Shown piece by piece: positions 6,841 to 14,310 of a stretch of DNA of 19,673 bases. The translations under genes were made by a program, and so were the position numbers. The notes beneath the pieces are model-generated. The model saw only the letters and a program-made list of their open reading frames with translations. It searched no databases and was not told the origin of the DNA. Numbering within the stretch: the stretch's first letter is position 1; the number at the start of each line of letters is the position of its first letter. Origin of the DNA: an uncultured Butyricicoccus sp. (GTDB lineage Bacteria > Bacillota > Clostridia > Oscillospirales > Butyricicoccaceae); contig CAJUDU010000004.1 of the NCBI GenBank assembly GCA_910584935.1, forward strand, positions 1 through 19,673. The letters are read 5' to 3'.

Positions 6841-8151
6841 ATGATGCGAAAACATTTTTTCTTTCGGACTTTGTTTTGTTCAGCGCTGCTGGCGGCAGCG
6901 CTGACAGTGCCAGCACTGGCGGCAGATATCACGGTGAAAATTGATGACCAGCCGGTCAGCTTTACAGATGCGCGCCCAGTTGTCCGCAATAACCGTACCT
7001 ATGTGCCGTTCCGTGCGATTTTTGAACAGATGGGTGCGGCGGTTGATTGGGATAACCAATCACAAACCGTCATTGCAAACCGTGACGGGCGTGAAGTCCG
7101 TTTACAGCTTGGCAAAACCGATGTGCGCATTACCGAAGATGGCAGCACTGATATTTTGGCGACCGATGCCGCGCCGTTTGCGGAAAATAACCGCACCTAT
7201 GTCCCAATCCGTTTTGCGTCCCAGGCGCTTGGCGCCTGTGTGGACTGGGTGCAGGACAGCCAAACGGTTTTGATTGTCGATGTCCAAAAGCTGCTGGGCA
7301 GCCAAACAGAAACCTATGCAAATATGGATGCATACCTTGCGTTTGCCCGTGCATTGGGCAACCAGGCGGTCAGCGGTACAGCAACGGTTAACCTGGATTA
7401 TAACACCGCGATGGGCATACTGCCTGTACATATGACCGGTACTATTTCCGGGTCAAAAAACGCGGCTGCCAGCCAGGTGTCAGGCGCGCTTACCATGGAT
7501 ACGGCAGCGCTGCAAAGCGCAATCCAGAAAAATGAAGGCGAAGGCAAAATCAATGCCGAAATACAAACGCTGCTGCAACATCTTGGCAGCACCAGCTATC
7601 AGGCGATTGTCAGCCGGCAGGATGGGAAACTATATCTTTCCGGCGTGCTGGCGGAAGAACTTGGCGGGAGCAGCGGCGGTTGGCTGTCCGTGCCAATCAG
7701 CGATTTGGCTGGCGCAGAAATGGGGCACATCTTATCTGCGACGGCGCAGCAGAAATTTTCGGATTATATCGCGGTGATGGCGCAGCAAGCCAGCCTGAAA
7801 GATACGCCAGATGCAGCTGTTGCCGCTGTGCGCAGCTATATCAGCACATTGCAGCAGACCTATGGCGATAGTGCCTGGACAGGCACCGGCGCGGAAAAAA
7901 CCTTAAACACACTCGCGTTATCCATCCGCCTGCAATATGGCGCGGCAAATACGGTGGAAAGCGTCCGGCTGAATAGCCGGGATATGGCATCGTCTGTGAC
8001 GCAGACCATGGATGGCTGCGAGGTCACGTTATCACAGCACACGCCGAAAGGTTCTACCCTTTCGGTGGCATTATCGCTGACAGCCACAACAAACGGCTCA
8101 GCGCCGTCCATACGCCCTTCTGGGGATATCACACCGATAATATTGCCTTGA
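6841..8151 (+). CDS. Secreted protein with two stalk (copper-amine-oxidase-N-like) repeats
   Basis: This 436-aa exported protein has a typical signal peptide: positive start, hydrophobic core about 8-24, and PALAA with predicted cleavage after about residue 27. Two stalk repeats follow, at about 31-86 and 94-147. Each has the family hallmark NNRTYVP(F/I)R, a hydrophobic helix, G-A-x-VDW, and QTV near the end. The name comes from a domain in copper amine oxidase; no metal or oxidase activity is implied, and in Clostridia such repeats usually occur in cell-surface proteins. Residues about 155-436 form a Ser/Thr/Ala-rich, strand-rich domain I do not recognise; its lipoprotein-like pattern (TGTISGSKNAAASQVSGALTMD) suggests a ligand- or lipid-binding fold, as speculation. 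There is no lipobox Cys and no sortase signal. AAAGAGG 9 nt upstream supports the start; ATG at 6844 is an equivalent alternative. Confidence 0.85.
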   Translation: MMRKHFFFRTLFCSALLAAALTVPALAADITVKIDDQPVSFTDARPVVRNNRTYVPFRAIFEQMGAAVDWDNQSQTVIANRDGREVRLQLGKTDVRITEDGSTDILATDAAPFAENNRTYVPIRFASQALGACVDWVQDSQTVLIVDVQKLLGSQTETYANMDAYLAFARALGNQAVSGTATVNLDYNTAMGILPVHMTGTISGSKNAAASQVSGALTMDTAALQSAIQKNEGEGKINAEIQTLLQHLGSTSYQAIVSRQDGKLYLSGVLAEELGGSSGGWLSVPISDLAGAEMGHILSATAQQKFSDYIAVMAQQASLKDTPDAAVAAVRSYISTLQQTYGDSAWTGTGAEKTLNTLALSIRLQYGAANTVESVRLNSRDMASSVTQTMDGCEVTLSQHTPKGSTLSVALSLTATTNGSAPSIRPSGDITPIILP

Positions 8152-8156
8152 CAAGC

Positions 8157-8188
8157 AAAAGCCCGTACTGGTGCAAGTACGGGCTTTT
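8157..8188. terminator. Bidirectional intrinsic terminator
   Basis: A perfect 13-bp stem, AAAAGCCCGTACT with AGTACGGGCTTTT, encloses the 6-nt loop GGTGCA. It has T-runs on both strands and lies between the convergent stalk-protein and membrane-kinase genes, touching both stop codons. Confidence 0.92.
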
Positions 8189-8190
8189 AT

Positions 8191-10398
8191 TCATGTCTGC
8201 GGATTGTTATGCTTTTTGATGTACTGGGAAAGGACTTGGAATATGGCGGTTTCGCTAACTGGTTTGGCAGCATGAGCGTCCATCCCAGCCGCAATACATT
8301 GCCGCCTGTCTTCCTCATATGCGTTGGCAGTCATTGCGATAATCGGGATGCTGGCAGCATCTTCCCGCTCCAGTGCTCGGATTGCGCGTGTTGCAGCAAG
8401 ACCATCCATCACTGGCATCATCACATCCATTAAAATGCCGTCAAAGCTGCCTGGCGGGCTGGCAGTGAATGCGGCAACAGCTTGCTCTCCATTGGTAACG
8501 GCAGTCACTTCAATTCCTGCGCTTTCCAGCAAATACAAAGCAATTTCCATATTCAGCTCATTATCTTCCGCCAAAAGCAGTCGCGTGCCGGAAAGGTTGG
8601 CAATATGGGCATCTTCCTGTTCATCTTCTGGGGCATTGGGGTTGATCGCCATAGGCAGTTCCAAAATAAACCGTGTGCCATGCTGAAGCTCACTTTCCAC
8701 CTGGATTGTGCCGCCCATCAGGTCAACAAATTGTTTGGTAATTGCCAAACCAAGCCCTGTACCTTTATAATTGCTGCGGGTACCGTTATCTTCCTGCGCA
8801 AACGGCTCAAAAATCCGGGGCAGAAAGGAGGGATTCATGCCAATGCCAGTATCTTCAATTTCCAAATGGAGCACAGTTTGTGCCTGCTGTGCAGAATGCT
8901 GACTGGCGCGGAACCAGATTTTCCCGCCATCCGGCGTGAATTTTACGGCGTTGCCCAAAATGTTAATCAGCACTTGCCGTAAATGCAGCTCATCACCTAA
9001 AATATGTGGGTGCGCAAATGCCGCAAATTCTAAAACCAGCGCAATATCCCGCCCTTGTAACTGCCCGCTGACAATTGAAGCACAGTTTTCAAGGGTTTGG
9101 CGGATATCCATGGGTTCATGGCTGATACGGGTCTTGCCGCTTTCAATACGGGACATATCCAGCACATCGTTGACAAGGCTTAATAAATGCCCGGAGGAAC
9201 CTTCTATTTTTTTCAGACAGTCGGTGATTTTGCGCCTGTCATCCAGATTTTTCAGAGCGATATCCGTCATACCCATAATGCCATTGATGGGTGTGCGAAT
9301 ATCATGTGACATATGCGAAAGAAAATTGCTTTTGGCAGCATTCGCGGCATTCGCCGCGTCTGCTGCTTCTTGCAGCAATAGATTTGTTTTTTGATGCTGC
9401 GCAATCAGCAGCCGGTCACCACGCCGTTTCAGCCCGATAAAGGTCAACAGACCAATCAGCAGTACCGCGGCAATGGCAATCACACTGACATAAACAACCG
9501 CTGTATTCATGAACCGTGCGCTTTGCGCGCCAAGTACCTCGGTCGGTACAAAATTCAGCAAAGCCCAATCGGTTTCGGCAATGGGATGGGCAGCAACAAA
9601 ATAATCTTTTGTGCCATACTGGAACTCATAGCCTGCGCTGTGTAGGGTCATAAGCGCCTGCCGCAAATCATCCAGTGTTCCACCGCGGATAAATTGATAG
9701 TGTTCCATCGCGGACAGCAGGTTATCCTCATCAATAAATCCGCCAGGGCATCGATGGTGATATAGCTGGTCGCCTTGTTGTGTCACCAGGTAAATATGGC
9801 TGTGTCCATGGAAAATATCCAAATCAAAACTTGTTTGCAAAAATGCCATATCCACAGCAACAGCAATATGGGTTATGCTGCTGCCTGGAATATTGAGTTT
9901 TTTCAGGAAAAGCATATAGGTTGCGCCATCCATCCGGTAATCCAAAGGAGAAATCAGCGTCTGGGTCTGCGCCGTGCTGGAAAGCAGGGCAGCATCATGC
10001 CAATCACCTGACGAACCATCAGAAGCATAAAACCGGGAATTGCAGTCAAACGCAAAAATAGAGCCTTCCTCCAAGTCAAGGGACAATTGGATTTGCTGCA
10101 AAGTTTCCGTGATATTTTCTGTATTTTGCGGTGCGGCATCATCCATCAGGTTGCCTGCTACATTGGCGATGGTGCGGTAATGGCGGATTTCGGTTGCAAT
10201 GACCTGGGTAATTTTATCTGAAATTTCAATGAAATGCTCATTGCGTTCACTGAAAAGAGTATCATCTAAATAATGATAAAATATCAGCGTACCAGTGGAT
10301 GCAACAAAGGCAAGCAGCGTCATTAAAACAAGTGGCAGTATGGTGCGTAACTTACGATGCCTAGACAAAGATTCCTGCTCATTTGCTACGTTTGCCAT
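8191..10398 (-). CDS. Membrane hybrid histidine kinase with extracellular sensor and one receiver domain
   Basis: This 735-aa kinase has a short cytoplasmic N-terminus, a first membrane segment (about 19-41), an extracellular region of about 250 residues with the size and layout of a double-Cache sensor, and a second membrane segment (about 297-323). A short alanine-rich helix (AADAANAANAA) follows. HisKA carries His365 in SHDIRTP. The HATPase has Asn483, EDTGIGM (515-521) and GTGLGL (546-551). The receiver (about 605-728) has Glu611-Asp612, phosphoacceptor Asp658, Thr690 and Lys712. All catalytic residues are present. The frame is open further upstream to 10731, but the ATG at 10398 is preferred: AGGAGG lies 9 nt before it, a consensus promoter is at 10503-10475, and the extension would run through that promoter into the next gene. 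No Hpt or output regulator is adjacent. The Cache assignment is by layout only. Confidence 0.92.
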   Translation of the reverse strand: MANVANEQESLSRHRKLRTILPLVLMTLLAFVASTGTLIFYHYLDDTLFSERNEHFIEISDKITQVIATEIRHYRTIANVAGNLMDDAAPQNTENITETLQQIQLSLDLEEGSIFAFDCNSRFYASDGSSGDWHDAALLSSTAQTQTLISPLDYRMDGATYMLFLKKLNIPGSSITHIAVAVDMAFLQTSFDLDIFHGHSHIYLVTQQGDQLYHHRCPGGFIDEDNLLSAMEHYQFIRGGTLDDLRQALMTLHSAGYEFQYGTKDYFVAAHPIAETDWALLNFVPTEVLGAQSARFMNTAVVYVSVIAIAAVLLIGLLTFIGLKRRGDRLLIAQHQKTNLLLQEAADAANAANAAKSNFLSHMSHDIRTPINGIMGMTDIALKNLDDRRKITDCLKKIEGSSGHLLSLVNDVLDMSRIESGKTRISHEPMDIRQTLENCASIVSGQLQGRDIALVLEFAAFAHPHILGDELHLRQVLINILGNAVKFTPDGGKIWFRASQHSAQQAQTVLHLEIEDTGIGMNPSFLPRIFEPFAQEDNGTRSNYKGTGLGLAITKQFVDLMGGTIQVESELQHGTRFILELPMAINPNAPEDEQEDAHIANLSGTRLLLAEDNELNMEIALYLLESAGIEVTAVTNGEQAVAAFTASPPGSFDGILMDVMMPVMDGLAATRAIRALEREDAASIPIIAMTANAYEEDRRQCIAAGMDAHAAKPVSETAIFQVLSQYIKKHNNPQT

Positions 10399-10474
10399 GC
10401 CTGCATACCTCCTCTTGGCGGCATCTTGATAAATGCCGGTTGTGCAATGGCAAAGATCTTTTTTCACGAATATA

Positions 10475-10503
10475 ATTTTACAGGAAAAAGCGCGGGAAGT
10501 CAA
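10475..10503 (-). promoter_or_regulatory. Predicted promoter for the membrane hybrid kinase
   Basis: On the minus strand TTGACT (10503-10498) and TAAAAT (10480-10475) are separated by 17 nt. The leader to the ATG at 10398 is about 70 nt. The promoter also argues against the longer reading frame of the kinase. Confidence 0.65.
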
Positions 10504-10539
10504 GACAGGGGATTTTACAGATTCGTAATCGTCCGCAGA

Positions 10540-10568
10540 TTGTATTTTCCTCATAATTATGGTATCAT
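10540..10568 (+). promoter_or_regulatory. Predicted promoter for the unrecognised 611-aa protein
   Basis: TTGTAT (10540-10545) and TATCAT (10563-10568) are separated by 17 nt. It is back to back with the kinase promoter, the two -35 elements being 36 nt apart. Two direct copies of CAGATT (10518-10523 and 10536-10541) lie between and partly over them and could bind a shared regulator. Confidence 0.5.
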
Positions 10569-10653
10569 AAAAGGGGAAGGGCTTTCCATATGGGCTGAAA
10601 AATTCCCATAGAGAGAAATCCTTATTCAGTTTATAGATAAATGGGGATGATTT

Positions 10654-12489
10654 ATGATGACAACAAACAATAATCAATATCGGGCGATTCGATTGCTGCG
10701 GCACACGCGGTATCCAACTTATCAGCTCCATGCAGCCATGTTCAGCAAAAAAACATCGCTGGAAGATGGGCTGAAAATTGCGGTTTTAACCGTGATGGAA
10801 TGGCTGCGCCATCGGATTACATCAGATATCCCAGCGGGTTTACAGCTGCCGCCGCCGAGCGGGTTTCAGGATGTGCCGGCCACAGCATTTGTATCCCAGC
10901 ACTATAATTGCGGCTATGTGCTGGATATTGTATCTATGCTGGAGCAGGGCATTTGGAGTATGCAGATTGTGGAACCGGATTTGGGTTCTGATCCAGGCAA
11001 TCCAGATCAGGAACGTGAACCTGTTGCGGGGCGTGTAATTGAAACAAACATCGGGTTTGCCGTGGCAAATGGACAGTTGGAATGCGGTTTTCAAACCGTG
11101 ATATCTGACCCGGTTGGGCTGGTGCAGCCCTGTGATGTGTACAGGCTGGCAATTATTCGGGAGCTGGCGGCAAACCCGGCATTCGGCTTGAAACAGGTGG
11201 TGCCGTTGATAGACACCTGCCAACAAGTTGCAACGGCAGGGCAGTTCAAAAACTGGCTGGCGCTGCATCAGGACAGCCATAACACATTGCCGTCTGTGTT
11301 TTTCACCCAACTTTATCAAACGGCGGAACTGCCGCCAATGCCTGCGCCGGAGGATTTTAGAAATTTCCAAACGACATCCACCAAAATGCAGGATTTAATC
11401 GCTCAGGCAAAACCAGCGCTGCCTGAGCCAAATGACCCAGATTATGCTATGGATGCGTTGGCACACAGCGGGTTAGGGTTTTTTCGTACTTATCTGCTGG
11501 CGGACAGCCTGCGCACCCGTATGGAAAAACAAATGAAATGTCAAATTGCTTCTGGGGATATTCTGTTTATTGAACCGCGCAGCCTTGGCGGAGAGATGAC
11601 AAAATTCCCGTATAAACCAGCGGTAGCAAGGCGGCTGGAAACCATGGGACAGCTTAAGCTGCTTGGAAAGAATTATCCGCGAGAAAAGGAAATACCATTT
11701 GGCGCGGTGAAATTCATTTCAGAAGCCCATGCCTGTCAGCATTTGCAGGCGGAAGAAGCTGCCCAACAGAATGCAGTGGTTTCAGAGGAATACCATGCCC
11801 ATATTGCAGGGCTGGAAGCTGGCTGGAAAGCGCAAATCGCGGAAAAAGAAGGGCAGATTTTTTCACTGAATGCACAGCTTTGCCGGCAGAAGCAATATCA
11901 GGAGCGGCTGGAACGGGAAAAAGAACAGCTGTACAAAAAGCTGGAAGATACACAGGCAGCGCTGAAAGAGGCACAACATACGGAAGATATCCATAAACGG
12001 TATTTGCAATATAAAGTGGACAGACCAAAAAAACATCAGGAAATCCCATCTTGGGTGGCGCGTTATTTTGAGGGAAGGATTCTGATGCACAGCCGTGCGG
12101 TAAGCCTGCTGAATGCAAAAGATTGCCGGGAAATTGACTTGGATTTAATTTGTGACGCGCTGGATTTTTTGGCAACAGATTATTGGGAATATTGGTTTGA
12201 ACAGCTTCCATGGGATCAGGTTTTACACCGGTGTTCTCAAAAATATGGACGTCCATTTGATGTGGCACAGATCAATAGCCGCACCATAGAATCCACTCCG
12301 CGGGAATATAAAATTAAATATTACATGAATGAGCGGGGCAAACGTTATGAAAGCGCGCTTGACCGCCATTTGCGGGTAGGCAATGACCCGGAAAATTTGC
12401 TGCGCATTTATTTTTTAATTGACGAACCCAAACGACTGTTTGTCATTGGTTCTTTGCCGCGGCACTTGCGGGCATTGCAGGTGCGGTAA
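10654..12489 (+). CDS. Unrecognised coiled-coil protein with possible RelE-like C-terminal domain
   Basis: I do not recognise this 611-aa protein. It has no signal peptide or membrane segment and should be cytoplasmic. The N-terminal two-thirds (about 1-360) appears globular, with a strand-rich core near 98-155 (MQIVEPDLG, GRVIETNIGF, LECGFQTVISDP) and a segment GDILFIEPRSLGGEMTKFPYK (301-321). A charged helical region rich in Glu, Gln and Lys (about 362-450) is a clear coiled-coil candidate. The C-terminal 150 residues begin with a helical part and end in a strand-loop-strand motif, HLRVGNDPENLLRIYFLID ... RLFVIGSLPRHL (572-605). This resembles the end of RelE/ParE-fold proteins (R-I-Y-F, then I-G, then a basic residue). 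That similarity is inference. GGGGA (10643-10647) precedes the ATG; the next codon, also ATG, is an alternative start. The gene is divergent from the membrane kinase and has no toxin-antitoxin-like small partner. Confidence 0.8.
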   Translation: MMTTNNNQYRAIRLLRHTRYPTYQLHAAMFSKKTSLEDGLKIAVLTVMEWLRHRITSDIPAGLQLPPPSGFQDVPATAFVSQHYNCGYVLDIVSMLEQGIWSMQIVEPDLGSDPGNPDQEREPVAGRVIETNIGFAVANGQLECGFQTVISDPVGLVQPCDVYRLAIIRELAANPAFGLKQVVPLIDTCQQVATAGQFKNWLALHQDSHNTLPSVFFTQLYQTAELPPMPAPEDFRNFQTTSTKMQDLIAQAKPALPEPNDPDYAMDALAHSGLGFFRTYLLADSLRTRMEKQMKCQIASGDILFIEPRSLGGEMTKFPYKPAVARRLETMGQLKLLGKNYPREKEIPFGAVKFISEAHACQHLQAEEAAQQNAVVSEEYHAHIAGLEAGWKAQIAEKEGQIFSLNAQLCRQKQYQERLEREKEQLYKKLEDTQAALKEAQHTEDIHKRYLQYKVDRPKKHQEIPSWVARYFEGRILMHSRAVSLLNAKDCREIDLDLICDALDFLATDYWEYWFEQLPWDQVLHRCSQKYGRPFDVAQINSRTIESTPREYKIKYYMNERGKRYESALDRHLRVGNDPENLLRIYFLIDEPKRLFVIGSLPRHLRALQVR

Positions 12490-12583
12490 AAGATTTTGGT
12501 TCCAATTTTTCTATGTTTTGCTGGACATAAGCGGTTTTTTGCGACATACTTAATATTAGAAGGTAGAGTCACGTTGCTAGGGT

Positions 12584-12640
12584 AGCCCACGGAGTAATCC
12601 GGTTTGATCCTGGTTGAGAACATCGTGGCTTTGCCTTTTT
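12584..12640 (+). other. Possible weak terminator or small structured element after the 611-aa gene
   Basis: AGCCCACG (12584-12591) pairs with CGTGGCT (12624-12630) with one bulged C, around a 32-nt loop, and five T residues follow at 12636-12640. It could terminate the upstream gene. The loop holds GTTTGATCCTGG (12602-12613), identical to the conserved 5' end of bacterial 16S rRNA. The rest of the 12490-12670 gap shows no gene. Confidence 0.3.
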
Positions 12641-12670
12641 GTAATATGATTATTTTCCGTGGATTGCCCC

Positions 12671-12699
12671 TTGCTGTATTTGACAAACTGTGATATGAT
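12671..12699 (+). promoter_or_regulatory. Predicted extended -10 promoter for the second stalk-domain protein
   Basis: TTGCTG (12671-12676), a 17-nt spacer, and TATGAT (12694-12699) preceded by TG at the extended -10 position (12691-12692). A better -35 match, TTGACA at 12680-12685, is nearby but has no -10 element at a workable distance. Confidence 0.5.
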
Positions 12700-12713
12700 A
12701 ATATCGGTAATAT

Positions 12714-12732
12714 TGGGGGAATATTTCCCCCA
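12714..12732 (+). promoter_or_regulatory. Perfect 5' leader hairpin
   Basis: TGGGGGAA (12714-12721) pairs with TTCCCCCA (12725-12732) around a 3-nt loop. It starts within about 10 nt of the predicted transcription start. Such a hairpin at an mRNA 5' end often protects against 5'-dependent decay; a regulatory role is possible. It has no T-run, so it is not a terminator. Confidence 0.5.
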
Positions 12733-12766
12733 GAGTGTGAAAAAAACAGAAAAGAGGGACATCTTT

Positions 12767-13867
12767 ATGAACAAAAAACAATTACTTAGCACAATTTTAT
12801 CTGTACCGCTTGCCGTATCCATGTCTGCTCCGGCATTTGCTGCTTCCCGTCTGTGGGAAGACCCTTATGCCACAACAATCCGGCAGAAAACAACCCATGC
12901 GGGAAGCATTACCCAGCTTGTTGACCTGGATGTGGATGGTACGCCAGAACTGCTCATTGGCAGTATCCCAGGCAGCGGCAGGTTTTCAACCCTGATGTAT
13001 GCGTATACTTTCAAGGATGGCGCATTGCAGCAGCTTCGTGCCCCCGAGGATTTAATGATTAGCACAGGCACTGGGTTAAACGGTGTGAAGGAAGATTATG
13101 CCCTTTACCGCAACAACGCAACAGGTGCATACCGTGTGGAAGGTGGATTCACTGTCCGTGCAGGGGTAGGCAATTATGATACATTGGTTGCGAATTATGC
13201 CTTAAACAATGGGACAATCACCAATAATGTGACGTTCCGCACCAGTGTGGTCAATAAAGCGGATACTTATTATGTTGGCAATACCCTTGTAACACCAGTG
13301 CAGTACAGCAATGCGTTGGAAGCCAGAAACAACGGCTGGACACGAGTGGCAACCTTTAAGTCTGCAACATTTGCAACTTCTGGTGTTGGCAAGCCGACAT
13401 CCATCCAAATTGACAACCTGATTTCCGGTTATGTCAGCGGCCCAGCGCTTGCGCAGGCAAGCGCCAGCAAGCTGCAAGTGGATGGCAAACAGGTACCGGT
13501 TACCGCATATACCATCGGCGGCAACAACTATTTTAAACTGCGCGATGTGGCAAGTATGCTGAATGGTACAGACGCCCAGTTCCAAGTCGGCTGGGATTCC
13601 AAACTGAACCAAATTACCCTGACAACCAAAACCGCATATACTGCGGCAGGCGGTGAACTTGCGCCAAGTGATGGGCTGTCACGTTTTGGCGAACTGGCAA
13701 CTTCTCCGATTTATATCAATGGTAAAACTGTTCCGGCAAATCTTACCGCATACAGCATTGATGGCAATAACTATTTCAAGCTGCGCGATTTGGGCGAAGC
13801 ATTGGAATTTGATGTCGGCTGGGATGCTGCAACCAGCACCATCACCATTACAACCGAATCCAAATAA
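12767..13867 (+). CDS. Secreted protein with Asp-rich calcium-loop-like motif and two C-terminal stalk repeats
   Basis: This 366-aa exported protein has a signal peptide MNKKQLLSTILSVPLAVSMS... ending APAFA, with cleavage likely after residue 25. The N-terminal part (about 29-230) contains DLDVDGTPELLIG (53-65), an Asp-rich loop like those of calcium-binding FG-GAP/VCBS or EF-hand-type surface proteins; the rest of it I do not recognise. Two stalk repeats form the C-terminus, at about 235-287 and 315-363, each with NNYFKLRD and a V-GWD turn. This order, unknown domain then stalk repeats, is the reverse of the other stalk protein in the window. There is no sorting signal or lipobox. An upstream in-frame ATG at 12659 was rejected: AGAGGGA precedes the ATG at 12767, the signal peptide begins there, and the predicted promoter lies between the two. 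A strong terminator follows. Confidence 0.88.
   Translation: MNKKQLLSTILSVPLAVSMSAPAFAASRLWEDPYATTIRQKTTHAGSITQLVDLDVDGTPELLIGSIPGSGRFSTLMYAYTFKDGALQQLRAPEDLMISTGTGLNGVKEDYALYRNNATGAYRVEGGFTVRAGVGNYDTLVANYALNNGTITNNVTFRTSVVNKADTYYVGNTLVTPVQYSNALEARNNGWTRVATFKSATFATSGVGKPTSIQIDNLISGYVSGPALAQASASKLQVDGKQVPVTAYTIGGNNYFKLRDVASMLNGTDAQFQVGWDSKLNQITLTTKTAYTAAGGELAPSDGLSRFGELATSPIYINGKTVPANLTAYSIDGNNYFKLRDLGEALEFDVGWDAATSTITITTESK
13501..13789 (+). repeat. Intragenic DNA repeat encoding the two stalk modules
   Basis: Two 46-nt segments, 13501-13546 and 13744-13789, match at 38 of 46 positions by my count. They encode the YTIGGNNYFKLRD and YSIDGNNYFKLRD cores. The nucleotide similarity suggests a duplication or gene conversion within the gene rather than only protein-level resemblance. 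Confidence 0.7.
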
Positions 13868-13874
13868 ACAAGAA

Positions 13875-13907
13875 AAATGCCGCAGGTGCAAAAAACCTGC
13901 GGCATTT
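13875..13907. terminator. Bidirectional intrinsic terminator
   Basis: AAATGCCGCAGGT (13875-13887) pairs with ACCTGCGGCATTT (13895-13907), 13 bp with a 7-nt loop, followed by TATTTTT on the plus strand and preceded by an A-run that is a T-run on the minus strand. It lies between the stalk-protein gene and the convergent DUF3784 gene. Confidence 0.92.
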
Positions 13908-13918
13908 ATTTTTAGCCT

Positions 13919-14245
13919 TTATAAACGGGCATGGCGGTTGCCAGCTATGATGACAGCGACAATTGTCACAATGAAAATAAGGGAAAATGGCAGCATATAC
14001 CATTCATCTATAATGCCTAGGCTCACAAGATATGCCAGATAAGCTGTGATGCAAAGCAGGATGCAACAGGTTAGGGATAACCATCCGGCGGCACGGCATA
14101 TTTTCTTTTCATCATATTTTTGCCGCTCTGCTTTTGGCAATGTGTTATAGCCAGAAATTAGCCATTTTCCTTTTCCATAGAACAAGAAAATGCTTAGTAT
14201 GAAAAACAGCAAAGCAAGGGTCAAAAGAATGATTTCCCCAAACAT
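13919..14245 (-). CDS. Small DUF3784-type membrane protein
   Basis: This 108-aa protein has three predicted membrane segments (about 2-23, 53-74 and 83-102). Between the first two is the family signature GKGKWLISGYNTLPKAERQKYDEKKICRAAGW (about 24-55), which I recognise from DUF3784 proteins of Firmicutes. Their function is unknown. The frame extends upstream to 14377, but the ATG at 14245 is chosen because AGGAAGG lies 8 nt before it and the extension would run into the sortase gene. It follows the sortase by 65 nt on the same strand with no terminator between, so the two may be co-transcribed. Confidence 0.85.
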   Translation of the reverse strand: MFGEIILLTLALLFFILSIFLFYGKGKWLISGYNTLPKAERQKYDEKKICRAAGWLSLTCCILLCITAYLAYLVSLGIIDEWYMLPFSLIFIVTIVAVIIAGNRHARL

Positions 14246-14310
14246 AGAAAGCACCTTCCTTGCAATATTTTGCGCTTGCCGCGGGGCTGTTAGAATAGTA
14301 TTTTTATGTA

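Noticed and set aside
10399..10731. N-terminal extension of the membrane kinase frame by 111 codons
   Set aside because: It crosses the kinase's own predicted promoter and the start of the divergent gene, has no ribosome binding site, and encodes no sensible domain; AGGAGG before 10398 fixes the start.
12414..12489. The 611-aa gene as half of a classical toxin-antitoxin pair
   Set aside because: No small co-transcribed partner gene lies before or after it; the RelE-like motif is at the end of a large protein.
12577..12822. Minus-strand frames across the gap before the second stalk gene
   Set aside because: They overlap the promoter and signal-peptide region of the real gene and lack start signals.
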